Below, piece by piece: positions 9,627-19,106 of a stretch of 64,000 nucleotides of DNA; within the stretch, counting starts at the first letter, position 1, and every line of letters starts with the position of its first letter. The notes beneath the pieces were generated by a model, which was not told where the DNA came from, did not search any database, and saw only the letters and a list, made by a program, of their open reading frames with translations. Origin of the DNA: Phreatobacter sp. (GTDB taxonomy: Bacteria > Pseudomonadota > Alphaproteobacteria > Rhizobiales > Phreatobacteraceae); contig NZ_JAPZTZ010000010.1 in NCBI RefSeq assembly GCF_027532945.1, positions 62,001 to 126,000 of the forward strand. The letters are read 5' to 3'. A program made the translations under genes and the position numbers.

Positions 9627-10157
9627 GTGAATATTCCCAATCTTCTGACGCTCCTGCGCATCCTGCTGGTGCCGATCATCGTGTGGGCGATCGCCCAGCG
9701 GCAGATGGAGATCGCGCTCGCCGCCTTCGTCGTCGCCGGTATCACCGACGCCGTGGACGGCTATATCGCCAAGCATTTCGACCAGCAGACTGAGCTCGGC
9801 GCCTATCTCGATCCGCTTGCCGACAAGGCGCTGATCGTCTCGATCTATGTCTCGCTTGCCATTTTCGGCTTCATCCCGCCGTGGGTCGCGATCCTCGTCG
9901 TCTCGCGCGACATCATGATCGTCGGCGCCGTGGTGCTGGCGACGCTGATGGAGAAGCCGCTGACCATCCAGCCGCTGATGGTCTCGAAGGCCAATACCGC
10001 CGCGCAGATCATCTTCGCCGCGCTGGTTCTCGCGGCACAGGGGCTCAAGATCGATCTCGGCTGGGCCATCATGATCGCCATGTATGCCGTGGCCGGTCTC
10101 ACCCTCGCCTCCGCCGCCGCCTATATGGTCGGCTGGACGCGGCACATGTCGACCTGA
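9627..10157 (+). CDS. pgsA: CDP-diacylglycerol--glycerol-3-phosphate 3-phosphatidyltransferase
   Basis: 176 residues beginning at a GTG (MNIPNLLTLLRILLVP), the conserved start of PgsA. The CDP-alcohol phosphatidyltransferase motif is visible as DAVDGYIAKHF followed by GAYLDPLADK (DG..A..G...D...D), with Lys where Arg is usual. Several membrane segments follow. It makes phosphatidylglycerophosphate, the committed step to phosphatidylglycerol and cardiolipin in the inner membrane. The ribosome site is weak. The gene precedes a PerM-type permease and hdaA, an arrangement consistent with one housekeeping operon. Confidence 0.93.
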   Translation: MNIPNLLTLLRILLVPIIVWAIAQRQMEIALAAFVVAGITDAVDGYIAKHFDQQTELGAYLDPLADKALIVSIYVSLAIFGFIPPWVAILVVSRDIMIVGAVVLATLMEKPLTIQPLMVSKANTAAQIIFAALVLAAQGLKIDLGWAIMIAMYAVAGLTLASAAAYMVGWTRHMST

Positions 10158-10257
10158 CTGCGGCGCAGCACCGCGCCCCTTGAAAGCAGGGCCGCGCCTT
10201 GCGACCCTGCCATGAACCCGCATCGACCCGCCTGGCGGGCCCCAGAGAGGATCACCG

Positions 10258-11337
10258 GTGACGCTCCAGAGACAGGTCGGCTTCTGGATCGGCGGCCTCG
10301 CCGTGCTGGCGCTGGCGCTCTACGTGCTGCGTGGCATCCTCCTGCCCTTCGTGGCGGGGCTGGCTCTCGCCTATTTCCTCGATCCCTTCGTCAGCCGGCT
10401 CGAACGCCTCCGTGTGCCGCGCATCGTTGGGGCACTGGCGGTGATCGGCACCTTCGTGGTCGTGTTCATCGTGCTGATGCTGCTCATCGTGCCGGTCCTG
10501 GCGACGCAGCTCACTGCCTTCGTCGCCCGCCTGCCGAGCTATGTGGTCCAGTTGCAGGCGCTCGCGACCGAGCAGAACCGTGAATGGCTGCAGCGCGTCC
10601 TCGGTGACCGCCTGCCAGACGTCTCGCGCAGCGTCGCCGAACTCGTGACCCAGTCCACCGGCTGGATCGCCGGCTTTGTCCAGCAGAGCCTGTGGGCGGG
10701 CGGGACGACCTTCATCTACCTTTTCGGCCTCGTCGTCATCACGCCGGTCGTCGCCTTCTATCTGCTGAAGGACTGGCCGCGGATGATGGACAAGGTCGAT
10801 TCCTGGCTGCCGCTGCCGCATAAGGAGACGATCCTCGGCCTGATGCGTGAGATGAACGTCGCCATGGCCGGTTTCGTGCGCGGGCAGGCCACCGTCTGCC
10901 TCGTGCTGATGATCTATTACGGCATGGCGCTGAGCGGAGCAGGTCTCAATTTCGGCCTCCTGATCGGCCTCGGCACCGGCTTCCTCAGCTTCGTGCCTTA
11001 TGTCGGCTCCATCGCCGGGCTGCTTCTGGCCGCTGGCGTCGCCATCGTCCAGTTCTGGCCGGACTGGACCATGGTCTTCGTCATCCTCGCCATTTTCGGT
11101 ATCGGCGTCTTCTTCGAGTCCTATGTGCTCTATCCGAACCTCGTCGGTGAATCGGTCGGCCTGCATCCGGTCTGGCTGATGTTTGCGCTGTTCGCCTTCG
11201 GCGCGCTGTTCGGCTTTGCCGGGCTGATGCTCGCCGTGCCGCTCGCCGCCTCCATCGGCGTCTTGACGCGGTTCGCCATCAGGCAATACCTCGCGAGCCC
11301 GCTTTACACGGGCATCACGCGGCCAGAGCCGCACTGA
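10258..11337 (+). CDS. AI-2E/PerM family transporter
   Basis: 359 residues from a GTG at 10258, preceded by AGAGGATC. The layout is that of the AI-2E exporter (UPF0118/PerM) family: paired N-terminal helices (VLALALYVLRGILLPFVAGLALAYFLDP), a soluble middle region, and a C-terminal bundle with the signature GLGTGFLSFVPYVGSIAG and later ESYVLYPNLVGESVGLHPVWLMFALF. It lies in the inner membrane. Members have been linked to autoinducer-2, Na+ or other exports, so the cargo is unknown here. It sits between pgsA and hdaA, 25 bases ahead of the latter. Confidence 0.9.
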   Translation: MTLQRQVGFWIGGLAVLALALYVLRGILLPFVAGLALAYFLDPFVSRLERLRVPRIVGALAVIGTFVVVFIVLMLLIVPVLATQLTAFVARLPSYVVQLQALATEQNREWLQRVLGDRLPDVSRSVAELVTQSTGWIAGFVQQSLWAGGTTFIYLFGLVVITPVVAFYLLKDWPRMMDKVDSWLPLPHKETILGLMREMNVAMAGFVRGQATVCLVLMIYYGMALSGAGLNFGLLIGLGTGFLSFVPYVGSIAGLLLAAGVAIVQFWPDWTMVFVILAIFGIGVFFESYVLYPNLVGESVGLHPVWLMFALFAFGALFGFAGLMLAVPLAASIGVLTRFAIRQYLASPLYTGITRPEPH

Positions 11338-11362
11338 GGTCCGGCACGTCCGGAGAGGTGAG

Positions 11363-12064
11363 ATGGTCCCGACCGCACCGCGGCCCGGTCCGCGGCAGAT
11401 GGCCCTGGATCTGGCACTGCCCGAAAGCCTGTCCCGCGACGACTTCCTGCCCGCCGCCTGCAACGCCGCGGCACTCGGTCTCGTCGAGGGCTGGCCGGAC
11501 TGGCCGGCCAAGACCGTCGCGCTGATCGGCCCGCCGGGAGCAGGCAAGAGCCATCTCGGCGCCATCTGGGCCGACATTGCCGGCGCGCGCCGCGTCGCCG
11601 CGCGGGATCTGGCGGGCATTGCTCCGGCCGATGCGCTGGCGACGGGGGCCCTTCTGCTGGAGGATGCGGGACCACGCACCTCCGAGGTGGCGCTGTTCCA
11701 TCTCCTCAACGCCGCGCGCGAGGAGGACGCCTTCCTGCTGCTCACCGCGCGGGAGGCGCCGGTCTCCTGGGGCGTTGGCCTCAAGGACCTTGCCTCGCGG
11801 CTGCGGGCGCTGCCGGTGGTGGCGCTGGAGGAGCCGGGGGACGGGCTGCTGCGGTCGGTGCTGGTGAAGCTCTTTGCCGACCGCCAGCTTCTGGTCGACG
11901 GTGACATCGTCGAATATCTCGCGCGGCGGATGGAGCGGTCGCTCGATGCCGCGCGCCGCCTCGTCGCCGAACTCGACCGGGAAGCCCTGGAAACCGGCCG
12001 CCGGCTGACCCGTCCGCTCGCCGCCCAGGTCCTCGACCGGGTGATGCAGCCGAGTTTGTTGTGA
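11363..12064 (+). CDS. hdaA: HdaA, DnaA-related regulator of replication initiation
   Basis: 233 residues, with GAGAGGTGAG before the ATG. The N-terminus contains QMALDL (residues 12-17), a sliding-clamp-binding motif like that of E. coli Hda. A shortened AAA+ domain follows: Walker A GPPGAGKSHL (about residue 54), Walker B-like LLLEDAG and the conserved LKDLASRLRAL. There is no DnaA domain IV DNA-binding region, which separates it from DnaA itself. With the loaded clamp it should trigger ATP hydrolysis by DnaA and prevent re-initiation. Its place upstream of ppk is consistent with hdaA loci of alphaproteobacteria. Confidence 0.9.
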   Translation: MVPTAPRPGPRQMALDLALPESLSRDDFLPAACNAAALGLVEGWPDWPAKTVALIGPPGAGKSHLGAIWADIAGARRVAARDLAGIAPADALATGALLLEDAGPRTSEVALFHLLNAAREEDAFLLLTAREAPVSWGVGLKDLASRLRALPVVALEEPGDGLLRSVLVKLFADRQLLVDGDIVEYLARRMERSLDAARRLVAELDREALETGRRLTRPLAAQVLDRVMQPSLL

Positions 12065-12153
12065 AAAGCCAAGGTCACCGCCCTGTTTGACGCTTGTCAC
12101 AGGGTCGTCATGATGGCGGGCGAAGGGTGACGCCGCCGCCCAGAGAGGTTCCC

Positions 12154-14421
12154 ATGACGACCACCGAGACGAAGAAGGACGCGACGGCCCGCGTCGCCGC
12201 CGAGGTCAAGGGAACCGGCCGGAGCCAGGCCGCCGCGGCCGCATCCGCCGTTCGCGAGGTGGCTCTGCCCGTCCTGAACTCGGACCTCATCGACAAGCCT
12301 GAGCGCTTCATCAACCGTGAGCTGTCCTGGCTGCAGTTCAACCGGCGTGTTATGGAAGAGGCCTCGAACCGCAACCATCCGTTGCTGGAGCAGCTCCGCT
12401 TCCTGTCGATCTCGGCCAACAATCTCGACGAGTTCTTCATGGTGCGCGTCGCCGGCCTGCGCAGCCAGGTGCGCCAGGGCGTCGGTACGGTTTCGGCGGA
12501 TGGCCTGAGCCCGGCCGAGCAGCTCGCCAAGATCTCCGAAGCCGTGGCGAGCCTTGGCTCCGACCAGCAGAAGCGCTGGCGCGAGCTGCGCGAGGACCTG
12601 CTCCACGAGGGCATCGTGCTCGTTGACGCCCATGACGTCACCAAGGCCGAGCGTGCCTGGCTGGAGGATCATTTCCTCGGCCATGTCTTCCCGGTGCTGA
12701 CGCCGCTCGCCATCGACCCGGCGCACCCGTTCCCGTTCATTCCCAATCTCGGCTTCACCGTTGCGCTCGCCCTGCAGCGCATCGCCGATGGCCGGTCCAT
12801 GCGCGCCCTCATCCGCGTGCCCGCGAAGATCGAGCGCTTCATCAAGCTGCCGGATCTCGCCGATACCGGCGCGCGCCGCTTCGTCACGCTGGAGCAGACG
12901 GTCGGTCTGTTCATCAACCGCCTGTTCCCCGGCTATGACGTGAAGGGGCAGGGCGCCTTCCGCATCATCCGCGACAGCGACCTCGAGATCGAGGAAGAGG
13001 CCGAGGATCTCGTCCGCCATTTCGAATCCGCGCTGAAGCGCCGCCGCCGCGGCTCGGTCATCCGCCTCGAGGCCGAGGCCTCCATGCCGGACGACCTGCG
13101 CCAGTTCATCGCCAGTGCCCTGGACGTGGTGGAGGACGAAATCTTCCGCGTCGAGGGCGTGCTGGCGCTGAACGAGCTCGCCCAGCTTGTCTCGCTGGAG
13201 CGGCCGGACCTGAAATTCGTTCCCTATGCGCCGCGTTACCCAGAGCGCATCCGCGACCAGGGCGGCGACTGCTTCGCCGCCATTCGCCAGAAGGACCTCG
13301 TTGTCCACCACCCCTACGAGAGCTTCGACGTGGTGGTGCAGTTCCTCAACCAGGCGGCGCGCGACCCGAACGTCGTCGCCATCAAGCAGACGCTCTACCG
13401 CACCTCGTCGGACTCGCCGATCGTCAAGGCGCTGGCGGAGGCCGCCGAGGCCGGCAAGTCGGTGACGGCGCTGGTCGAGCTCAAGGCCCGCTTCGACGAG
13501 GAGGCGAACATTCGCTGGGCGCGCGACCTCGAACGCGCCGGCGTGCAGGTGGTGTTCGGCTTCATCGAGCTAAAGACCCACGCCAAGCTCTCGATGGTGA
13601 TCCGCCGCGAGGGCGAGAACCTCGTCACCTACTGCCACGTGGGAACGGGCAACTATCACCCGATCACCGCGCGCATTTACACGGACCTCTCCTACTTCAC
13701 CGATGATCCGGTGATCGGCCGCGACGTCGCCCGCATCTTCAACTTCATCACCGGCTATGCCGAGCCGCAGGAGCTGGAGGCGATGGCCATCTCGCCGCTC
13801 AGCCTGAAGAAGAAGCTGCTGGAGCACATCGCCGAGGAGATCGCCTTCGCCAAGGCCGGCAAGCCAGCCGCCATCTGGCTGAAGATGAACTCCCTCGTCG
13901 ACCCGATGATCATCGACGCGCTCTATGCGGCGAGCCAGGCGGGCGTGCGCATCGACCTTGTCGTGCGCGGCATCTGCTGCCTGCGGCCTGGCGTTCCCGG
14001 TCTGTCGGAGAACATCCACGCCAAGTCCATCGTCGGCCGCTTCCTCGAGCACAGCCGCATCTATGCCTTCGGCGGCGGCCATGGCCTGCCGCATTCCAAG
14101 GCGCGGGTCTATCTTTCGTCCGCCGATCTCATGCCGCGGAACCTCGACCGCCGCGTCGAGGTTCTCTGCCCGGTGGTCAATCCGACGGTCCACGAGCAGG
14201 TGCTCGACCAGATCATGATCGCTAACCTCAAGGACAACCAGCAGAGCTGGCGTCTCTTGCCGGACGGGACCTCGGAGCGTATCAAGCCGGCCGAAGGCGA
14301 CGAAGCCTTCAACGCCCATCAGTACTTCATGACCAATCCGAGCCTGTCGGGACGTGGAAAATCACTCAAAGAATCGTCTCCCCGTCGCTTCGCCAGCCGG
14401 GTCGAGCGGGCCGCCGAGTGA
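12154..14421 (+). CDS. ppk: Polyphosphate kinase 1
   Basis: 755 residues from the ATG at 12154, with AGAGAGG before it. The PPK1 layout is complete: N-terminal helical domain ([21 protein letters not shown], about residue 50), PHP-like middle domain, and the two PLD-like catalytic domains. Conserved His residues lie in [13 protein letters not shown] and [13 protein letters not shown], the latter pair being near the autophosphorylation site. The first ~45 residues are a charged, Ala-rich extension beyond the core. It reversibly polymerises the gamma-phosphate of ATP into polyphosphate. It overlaps ppx by 68 bases, so synthesis and breakdown enzymes are co-transcribed. Confidence 0.96.
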   Translation: MTTTETKKDATARVAAEVKGTGRSQAAAAASAVREVALPVLNSDLIDKPERFINRELSWLQFNRRVMEEASNRNHPLLEQLRFLSISANNLDEFFMVRVAGLRSQVRQGVGTVSADGLSPAEQLAKISEAVASLGSDQQKRWRELREDLLHEGIVLVDAHDVTKAERAWLEDHFLGHVFPVLTPLAIDPAHPFPFIPNLGFTVALALQRIADGRSMRALIRVPAKIERFIKLPDLADTGARRFVTLEQTVGLFINRLFPGYDVKGQGAFRIIRDSDLEIEEEAEDLVRHFESALKRRRRGSVIRLEAEASMPDDLRQFIASALDVVEDEIFRVEGVLALNELAQLVSLERPDLKFVPYAPRYPERIRDQGGDCFAAIRQKDLVVHHPYESFDVVVQFLNQAARDPNVVAIKQTLYRTSSDSPIVKALAEAAEAGKSVTALVELKARFDEEANIRWARDLERAGVQVVFGFIELKTHAKLSMVIRREGENLVTYCHVGTGNYHPITARIYTDLSYFTDDPVIGRDVARIFNFITGYAEPQELEAMAISPLSLKKKLLEHIAEEIAFAKAGKPAAIWLKMNSLVDPMIIDALYAASQAGVRIDLVVRGICCLRPGVPGLSENIHAKSIVGRFLEHSRIYAFGGGHGLPHSKARVYLSSADLMPRNLDRRVEVLCPVVNPTVHEQVLDQIMIANLKDNQQSWRLLPDGTSERIKPAEGDEAFNAHQYFMTNPSLSGRGKSLKESSPRRFASRVERAAE

Positions 14422-15934
14422 CCTTTTCGAGATCGCGCCCGGGCGGCTTCAGCTCGGGCCGACCATCGGCGTCATCGATATCGGCTCCAATTCAGTCCGC
14501 CTCGTCGTCTATGAGGCGCTGACGCGGTCGCCGACGCCGATCTTCAACGAGAAGGCGCTGTGCGGCCTCGGCCGTAACGTGCAGACCTCCGGCCGTCTCT
14601 CCGACGACGCGGTGGCCAAGGCGCTGGCCTCGATCCGCCGCTTCCGGGCCCTGTGTACGCAGCTGCGTGTCGGCGAGCTGCACGTGCTCGCCACCGCCGC
14701 GGTCCGCGATGCCGCCAACGGCCCGGATTTCGTCACCGCCTGCGAGGCGATCTGCGGCGTGCCGCTCCGCCTGTTGTCGGGCCGTGACGAGGCGATGTTC
14801 GCCGCCCTCGGTGTCGTCTCCGGCATCCACGATCCCGACGGCATCGTCGGCGACCTCGGCGGGGGGTCGCTGGAACTCGTCGACATCAAGGGTGCGCGCA
14901 TTGGCCAGGGCGTCACGCTGCCGCTCGGCGGCCTCGCTCTCCAGGACACGTCCGGCCAGTCCGTGAAGAAGGCCGAGCGCATCGCCGCCAAGTTGGTCGC
15001 CAAGGTCGACGTGCTGAAGAAGGGCAAGGGCCGGACCTTCTATGCCGTGGGCGGCACCTGGCGCTCGCTCGCCAAGCTGCACATGGCCCATCGCGGCTAT
15101 CCGCTCAACGTCATGCATGGCTACGCGCTGTCGGGCCGCGAGATCGCCGATTTCTGTTACCTCGTCAGCCGCCAACCCACCGATACGATCTCGCGCATCG
15201 ACGTGGTGGCCGAAAGCCGCCGGCCGCTGCTGGCCTACGGCGCCCTGGTGCTGGAGGCTGTGGTCCGCGCCGCCAAGGTCGACCGCGTCGTCATCTCCGT
15301 CACTGGCGTGCGCGAGGGCCTGCTCTATTCGCTGCTGGACGACGAGGAGCGTGCCGCCGATCCGCTGATCTCCGCCGCGCGCGAGCTCTGCCTGTTGCGG
15401 TCGCGCTCGCCGCGCCACGGCGAGGAGCTCATCGCCTGGACCGACCGGTTCATGGAGGTCGCCCATCTCGAGGAGAGCACCGAGGAGCGGCGGCTGCGCC
15501 ACGCGGCCTGCCTCCTCGCCGATATCGGCTGGCGCGCCCATCCGGATTACCGTGGCGAGCAGAGCCTCAACATCATCGCCCATGCCAATTTCGTTGGCGT
15601 CGATCATCCCGGCCGCGCCTATCTCGCCCTGGCGAGCTTCTACCGTCATGAGGGCCTGCTCGACGAGTTCATGTCGCCGCGCATCCGCGAACTGGTCGGC
15701 ATCCGCCTGCTCGACCGCGCCCGAATCCTCGGCGCGGTGATGCGGGTGGCCTATCTCGTCTCGGCGGCCATGCCTGGCGCACTCCCCCGCGCGCCCCTGG
15801 CGGTTGAGGACCGGCGGCTGGTCCTGACACTCTCCGCCGACCTTGCGGGCCTTGCCGGCGAGCGGCTGTCGAACCGCCTGCGCACACTTGGACGCCTCGT
15901 CGGCCGCGACAGCGAACTGCGGGTCATCCCTTGA
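14354..15934 (+). CDS. ppx: Exopolyphosphatase / guanosine pentaphosphate phosphohydrolase
   Basis: 526 residues. The only start codon ahead of the conserved core is the GTG at 14354, inside ppk. The actin-like ATPase fold shows phosphate-binding loops [16 protein letters not shown] (about residue 39) and [15 protein letters not shown], plus [13 protein letters not shown]-terminal HD-like helical region ([11 protein letters not shown]) is present as in longer Ppx/GppA proteins. It removes terminal phosphates from polyphosphate and may hydrolyse pppGpp. The deep overlap with ppk implies translational coupling. Confidence 0.94.
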   Translation: MENHSKNRLPVASPAGSSGPPSDLFEIAPGRLQLGPTIGVIDIGSNSVRLVVYEALTRSPTPIFNEKALCGLGRNVQTSGRLSDDAVAKALASIRRFRALCTQLRVGELHVLATAAVRDAANGPDFVTACEAICGVPLRLLSGRDEAMFAALGVVSGIHDPDGIVGDLGGGSLELVDIKGARIGQGVTLPLGGLALQDTSGQSVKKAERIAAKLVAKVDVLKKGKGRTFYAVGGTWRSLAKLHMAHRGYPLNVMHGYALSGREIADFCYLVSRQPTDTISRIDVVAESRRPLLAYGALVLEAVVRAAKVDRVVISVTGVREGLLYSLLDDEERAADPLISAARELCLLRSRSPRHGEELIAWTDRFMEVAHLEESTEERRLRHAACLLADIGWRAHPDYRGEQSLNIIAHANFVGVDHPGRAYLALASFYRHEGLLDEFMSPRIRELVGIRLLDRARILGAVMRVAYLVSAAMPGALPRAPLAVEDRRLVLTLSADLAGLAGERLSNRLRTLGRLVGRDSELRVIP

Positions 15935-15967
15935 TGCAGGTGAGATCCATCACCGGCAGGGCAGGGC

Positions 15968-15985
15968 GGTCACTCCGGAGTGACC
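15968..15985. repeat. 18-bp perfect palindrome after ppx
   Basis: GGTCACTCCGGAGTGACC reads identically on both strands. It lies 34 bases past the ppx stop and 125 bases before the FMN reductase. As RNA it could only form a hairpin with a tiny loop and no T-tract follows, so it may be a protein-binding site rather than a terminator. Confidence 0.45.
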
Positions 15986-16040
15986 TCGTTCCGTGGCCGT
16001 ACCTTCTTGAACCTGCGGTCCCGCATTACCAGAATAGACC

Positions 16041-16059
16041 CGGTTACGAACAGTAACCG
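16041..16059. promoter_or_regulatory. Dyad CGGTTAC-N5-GTAACCG upstream of the FMN reductase
   Basis: Perfect 7-base arms (16041-16047 and 16053-16059) lie 51 bases before the start codon of the gene at 16110, the usual place for a promoter-overlapping operator. Redox-enzyme genes of this kind are often controlled by HxlR- or MarR-type repressors that bind such dyads; the regulator here is not in the window. Confidence 0.5.
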
Positions 16060-16109
16060 CGAATTTCGCATTGCGTCTGCCGATGGTCGGCGGCGCCAGG
16101 GAGATCCCG

Positions 16110-16676
16110 ATGAGCCTCAAGCTCCACACCATCATCACCAGCACGCGGCCTGGCCGCGTCGGCCCGCAGCTCGGAACCTGGTTCAATGACGTCGCCAACG
16201 CCCATGGCGGCTTCACCTCCGAGCTGGTGGATCTCGCCAGCTTCAACCTGCCGGTCTTCGATGAGCCGAACCATCCGCGCATGGCGAAGTACGAGAAGGA
16301 GCACACCAAGGCCTGGGCGGCGAGCGTCAAGGCCGCCGACGCCTTCGTCTTCGTGACGCCGGAGTACAATTACGGCGTTTCGCCGGCGCTCTACAACGCG
16401 CTGACCTTCCTCGCCCAGGAGTGGGCCTACAAGCCGGCCGGCTTCGTGGCCTATGGCGGCGTCTCGGGCGGCCTGCGCGCCGTGCAGCAGATCAAGCCGA
16501 CGCTGACGACGCTGAAGGTCATGCCGATCCCGCAGGCCGTCGCCGTGCCGGGCTTCGGCTCCTGGCTCGGCCCCGATGCCAAGTTCACGCCGAACGATCT
16601 CATGGCCACCAGCGCCAAGGAGGTCCTCGACGAACTGGTGAAGTGGGCGACCGCCCTGAAGCCGCTGCGCGGCTAA
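16110..16676 (+). CDS. NADPH-dependent FMN reductase
   Basis: 188 residues from the ATG at 16110 behind AGGGAG. Flavodoxin-like fold with the FMN phosphate loop TSTRPGRVGPQLGTWF (about residues 9-24) and the family signature VTPEYNYGVSPALYNALTF (about residue 80) followed by YGGVSGGLRAV. It should reduce FMN, quinones or related electrophiles with NADPH in the cytoplasm. It stands alone between ppx and pccA, with an operator-like dyad in front, which fits an inducible detoxification enzyme. Confidence 0.9.
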   Translation: MSLKLHTIITSTRPGRVGPQLGTWFNDVANAHGGFTSELVDLASFNLPVFDEPNHPRMAKYEKEHTKAWAASVKAADAFVFVTPEYNYGVSPALYNALTFLAQEWAYKPAGFVAYGGVSGGLRAVQQIKPTLTTLKVMPIPQAVAVPGFGSWLGPDAKFTPNDLMATSAKEVLDELVKWATALKPLRG

Positions 16677-16836
16677 GCTGGCAGCCGGATCTCGTCCGGC
16701 AGGCAAATTGCATGGTGGAGACGGCCCGGTGCGTCACCGGGTCGTCATCCCATTAGCTGAGTGGACGCAGGCGAGCCCATGGCTCTAGAACGCCTCCATT
16801 CTCTCCACTGTGCCTGCCGCCGGAAAGACTTTCCGC

Positions 16837-18858
16837 ATGTTCAAGAAGATCCTGATCGCCAACCGCGGCGAGATCGCATGCCGCGTGATCAAGACGGCGC
16901 GGAAGATGGGGATCAAGACGGTCGCGGTCTATTCGGATGCCGACCGTGACGCCATGCACGTGGAGATGGCCGACGAGGCCGTCCATATCGGTCCGCCGGC
17001 CGCGGCCGAGAGCTATCTCGTCATCGACAAGATCATCGCCGCCTGCAAGGCGACCGGCGCCGAGGCTGTCCATCCCGGCTACGGCTTCCTGTCCGAGCGC
17101 GAGGCCTTCGCCCAGGCGCTGAAGGACAACGGCATCGTCTTCATCGGCCCGAACCCGCATGCCATTGCGGCCATGGGCGACAAGATCGAGTCGAAGAAAG
17201 CGGCGGCCGCCGCCAAGGTCTCGACCGTGCCCGGCTTCCTCGGCGTGATCGAGGATGCGGCCCACGCCACCCGCATCGCCGACGAGATCGGCTATCCCGT
17301 GATGATCAAGGCCTCGGCAGGCGGCGGCGGCAAGGGCATGCGCATCGCCAATTCCGCGTCGGAAGTGGCCGAGGGCTTCACCCTCGCCAAGTCCGAGGCG
17401 AAGTCCTCCTTCGGCGACGACCGTGTCTTCGTCGAGAAGTTCATCGTCAATCCGCGCCACATCGAGATCCAGGTCCTCGGCGACAAGCACGGCAACGTCA
17501 TCTATCTCGGCGAGCGCGAATGCTCGATCCAGCGCCGCAACCAGAAGGTCATCGAGGAGGCGCCGTCGCCGCTCCTCGACGAGGCCACCCGCCGCGCCAT
17601 GGGCGAGCAGGCCGTCGCGCTCGCCAAGGCCGTGAACTACGATTCCGCCGGCACGGTGGAATTCGTCGCCGGCCAGGACAAGTCCTTCTACTTCCTCGAG
17701 ATGAACACCCGCCTGCAGGTGGAGCATCCGGTGACCGAGATGATCACCGGCATCGATCTCGTCGAGCAGATGATCCGCGTCGCCTATGGCGAAAAGCTTA
17801 GCCTCACCCAGGACAAGGTGAAGCTCAACGGCTGGGCGGTGGAAAGCCGCATCTATGCCGAGGACCCGTACCGCAACTTCCTGCCGTCCATCGGCCGGCT
17901 GGTGACCTACCGCCCGCCGGCGGAGGGGCCCGCGGGCGAGGCCATCGTGCGCAACGACACCGGCGTCTACGAGGGCGGTGAGATCTCGCTCTACTACGAT
18001 CCGATGATCGCCAAGCTCGTCACCTGGGCGCCGACCCGCGCCAAGGCGATCGCCGCGCAGGCCGACGCCCTCGACGCCTTCGCCATCGAGGGCATCCAGC
18101 ACAACATCCCCTTCCTCGCGGCGCTGATGCAGCATCCGCGCTGGCAGTCGGGCACGCTGTCCACCGGCTTCATCGCCGAGGAATATCCGGAAGGCTTCAA
18201 GGCGCGTGCGCCCGAGGGCGAGGCGGCCGGCGTCATGGCGGCCGTCGCCGCCTTCATCGACCACATCCAGAACGTCCGGAAGCGCAAGATTTCCGGCCAG
18301 ATGCGCCAGGGCCATCGCGTCGCCTTCGACCGCGACCGCGTCGTGCTCATGGCCGGCAGCCGCCACGATGTCGAGGTCTTCGAGGATGATGGCACCATCG
18401 CCATCCGGCTGCTGGATGGTCCCGGCGGAAGGGAACTGCGCACCCACACCGTCGCCTCGGCCTGGACGCCGGGCCAGCCGGTCTTCGCCGGCCGCGTCGA
18501 CGGCAGGACGGTCAACCTGCTTGTCCGCACCATCCCCAACGGCGTGACGCTGGCCTATCGCGGCATCGCCACGACGGCCCATGTCTATACCCGCCGCGAG
18601 GCGGAGCTTGCCGCGCTGATGCCGGTGAAGGTTGCCACCGACACGGGCAAGAAGCTGACCTGCCCGATGCCGGGCCTCGTCAAGTCGATCGCCGTTTCGG
18701 TCGGCCAGGAGGTCAAGGCGGGCGAGGCGCTCTGCGTCGTCGAGGCCATGAAGATGGAGAACGTCCTGCGCGCCGAGCGGGACGGAAAGGTCAAGTCCAT
18801 CGCCGCCAAGGCGGGTGACAGCCTGGCCGTGGACGCGGTCATCATGGAGTTCGAATGA
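16837..18858 (+). CDS. pccA: Propionyl-CoA carboxylase alpha chain (biotin carboxylase + BCCP)
   Basis: 673 residues. Biotin carboxylase N-domain (MFKKILIANRGEIACRVIKTARKMG), ATP-grasp with the glycine-rich loop KASAGGGGKGMRIA (about residue 160) and the catalytic EMNTRLQVEHPVTEMITGIDLVEQM. A linker domain is followed by the biotinyl domain with EAMKMEN near the C-terminus, where the Lys is biotinylated. Length and organisation match PccA rather than AccC (no BCCP) or MccA. It carboxylates biotin with bicarbonate and ATP, the first half of propionyl-CoA to methylmalonyl-CoA. The beta subunit pccB is not in the window. The methylmalonyl-CoA route also uses cobalamin, whose uptake receptor lies 10 kb away. 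Confidence 0.93.
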   Translation: MFKKILIANRGEIACRVIKTARKMGIKTVAVYSDADRDAMHVEMADEAVHIGPPAAAESYLVIDKIIAACKATGAEAVHPGYGFLSEREAFAQALKDNGIVFIGPNPHAIAAMGDKIESKKAAAAAKVSTVPGFLGVIEDAAHATRIADEIGYPVMIKASAGGGGKGMRIANSASEVAEGFTLAKSEAKSSFGDDRVFVEKFIVNPRHIEIQVLGDKHGNVIYLGERECSIQRRNQKVIEEAPSPLLDEATRRAMGEQAVALAKAVNYDSAGTVEFVAGQDKSFYFLEMNTRLQVEHPVTEMITGIDLVEQMIRVAYGEKLSLTQDKVKLNGWAVESRIYAEDPYRNFLPSIGRLVTYRPPAEGPAGEAIVRNDTGVYEGGEISLYYDPMIAKLVTWAPTRAKAIAAQADALDAFAIEGIQHNIPFLAALMQHPRWQSGTLSTGFIAEEYPEGFKARAPEGEAAGVMAAVAAFIDHIQNVRKRKISGQMRQGHRVAFDRDRVVLMAGSRHDVEVFEDDGTIAIRLLDGPGGRELRTHTVASAWTPGQPVFAGRVDGRTVNLLVRTIPNGVTLAYRGIATTAHVYTRREAELAALMPVKVATDTGKKLTCPMPGLVKSIAVSVGQEVKAGEALCVVEAMKMENVLRAERDGKVKSIAAKAGDSLAVDAVIMEFE

Positions 18859-18940
18859 GGTTGTCGACAGAGCGTTCTTTGAGCCTTGCGGCCACCGAAA
18901 CGCTCTGCTAGACAGCCGCCTCGCCGGGGCAACTCGGCAT

Positions 18941-19025
18941 GCGGTCGTGGCGGAACTGGTAGACGCGCTACCTTGAGGTGGTAGTTCTTAACCGAGTGGA
19001 GGTTCGAGTCCTCTCGACCGCACCA
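18941..19025 (+). tRNA. tRNA-Leu (GAG)
   Basis: 85 nt with encoded CCA. Acceptor arms GCGGTCG (18941-18947) and CGACCGC (19015-19021) pair perfectly. The anticodon stem CTACC/GGTAG encloses the loop TTGAGGT, giving anticodon GAG at 18975-18977. The long variable arm and GGTTCGAGTCC T-arm are those of a class II leucine tRNA reading CUC/CUU. Confidence 0.97.
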
Positions 19026-19033
19026 ATTTCCTG

Positions 19034-19076
19034 AAGAACCCCAGCAAGGTCGCCACCCTGCTGGGGTTCTTGGTTT
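19034..19076 (+). terminator. Terminator after tRNA-Leu
   Basis: A 13-bp perfect stem (19034-19046 with 19059-19071, AAGAACCCCAGCA and its complement) with a 12-base loop that can pair further internally, followed by a T-rich GGTTT. It lies 8 bases after the tRNA 3' end and should separate tRNA transcription from proB. Confidence 0.85.
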
Positions 19077-19106
19077 CAGGCGCCCCCACAGCTTGCGGCA
19101 TCGTCC

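Noticed and set aside
10252-12078. 608-codon - strand frame opposite the PerM permease and hdaA genes
   Set aside because: Antisense of two conserved genes; the translation is His/Asp/Arg-rich and not protein-like.
15950-16369. 139-codon - strand frame opposite the FMN reductase start
   Set aside because: Antisense to a clear flavoprotein gene and spans the operator dyad and palindrome.
16753-18582. 609-codon - strand frame opposite pccA
   Set aside because: Mirror of the biotin carboxylase codons; no independent signals.
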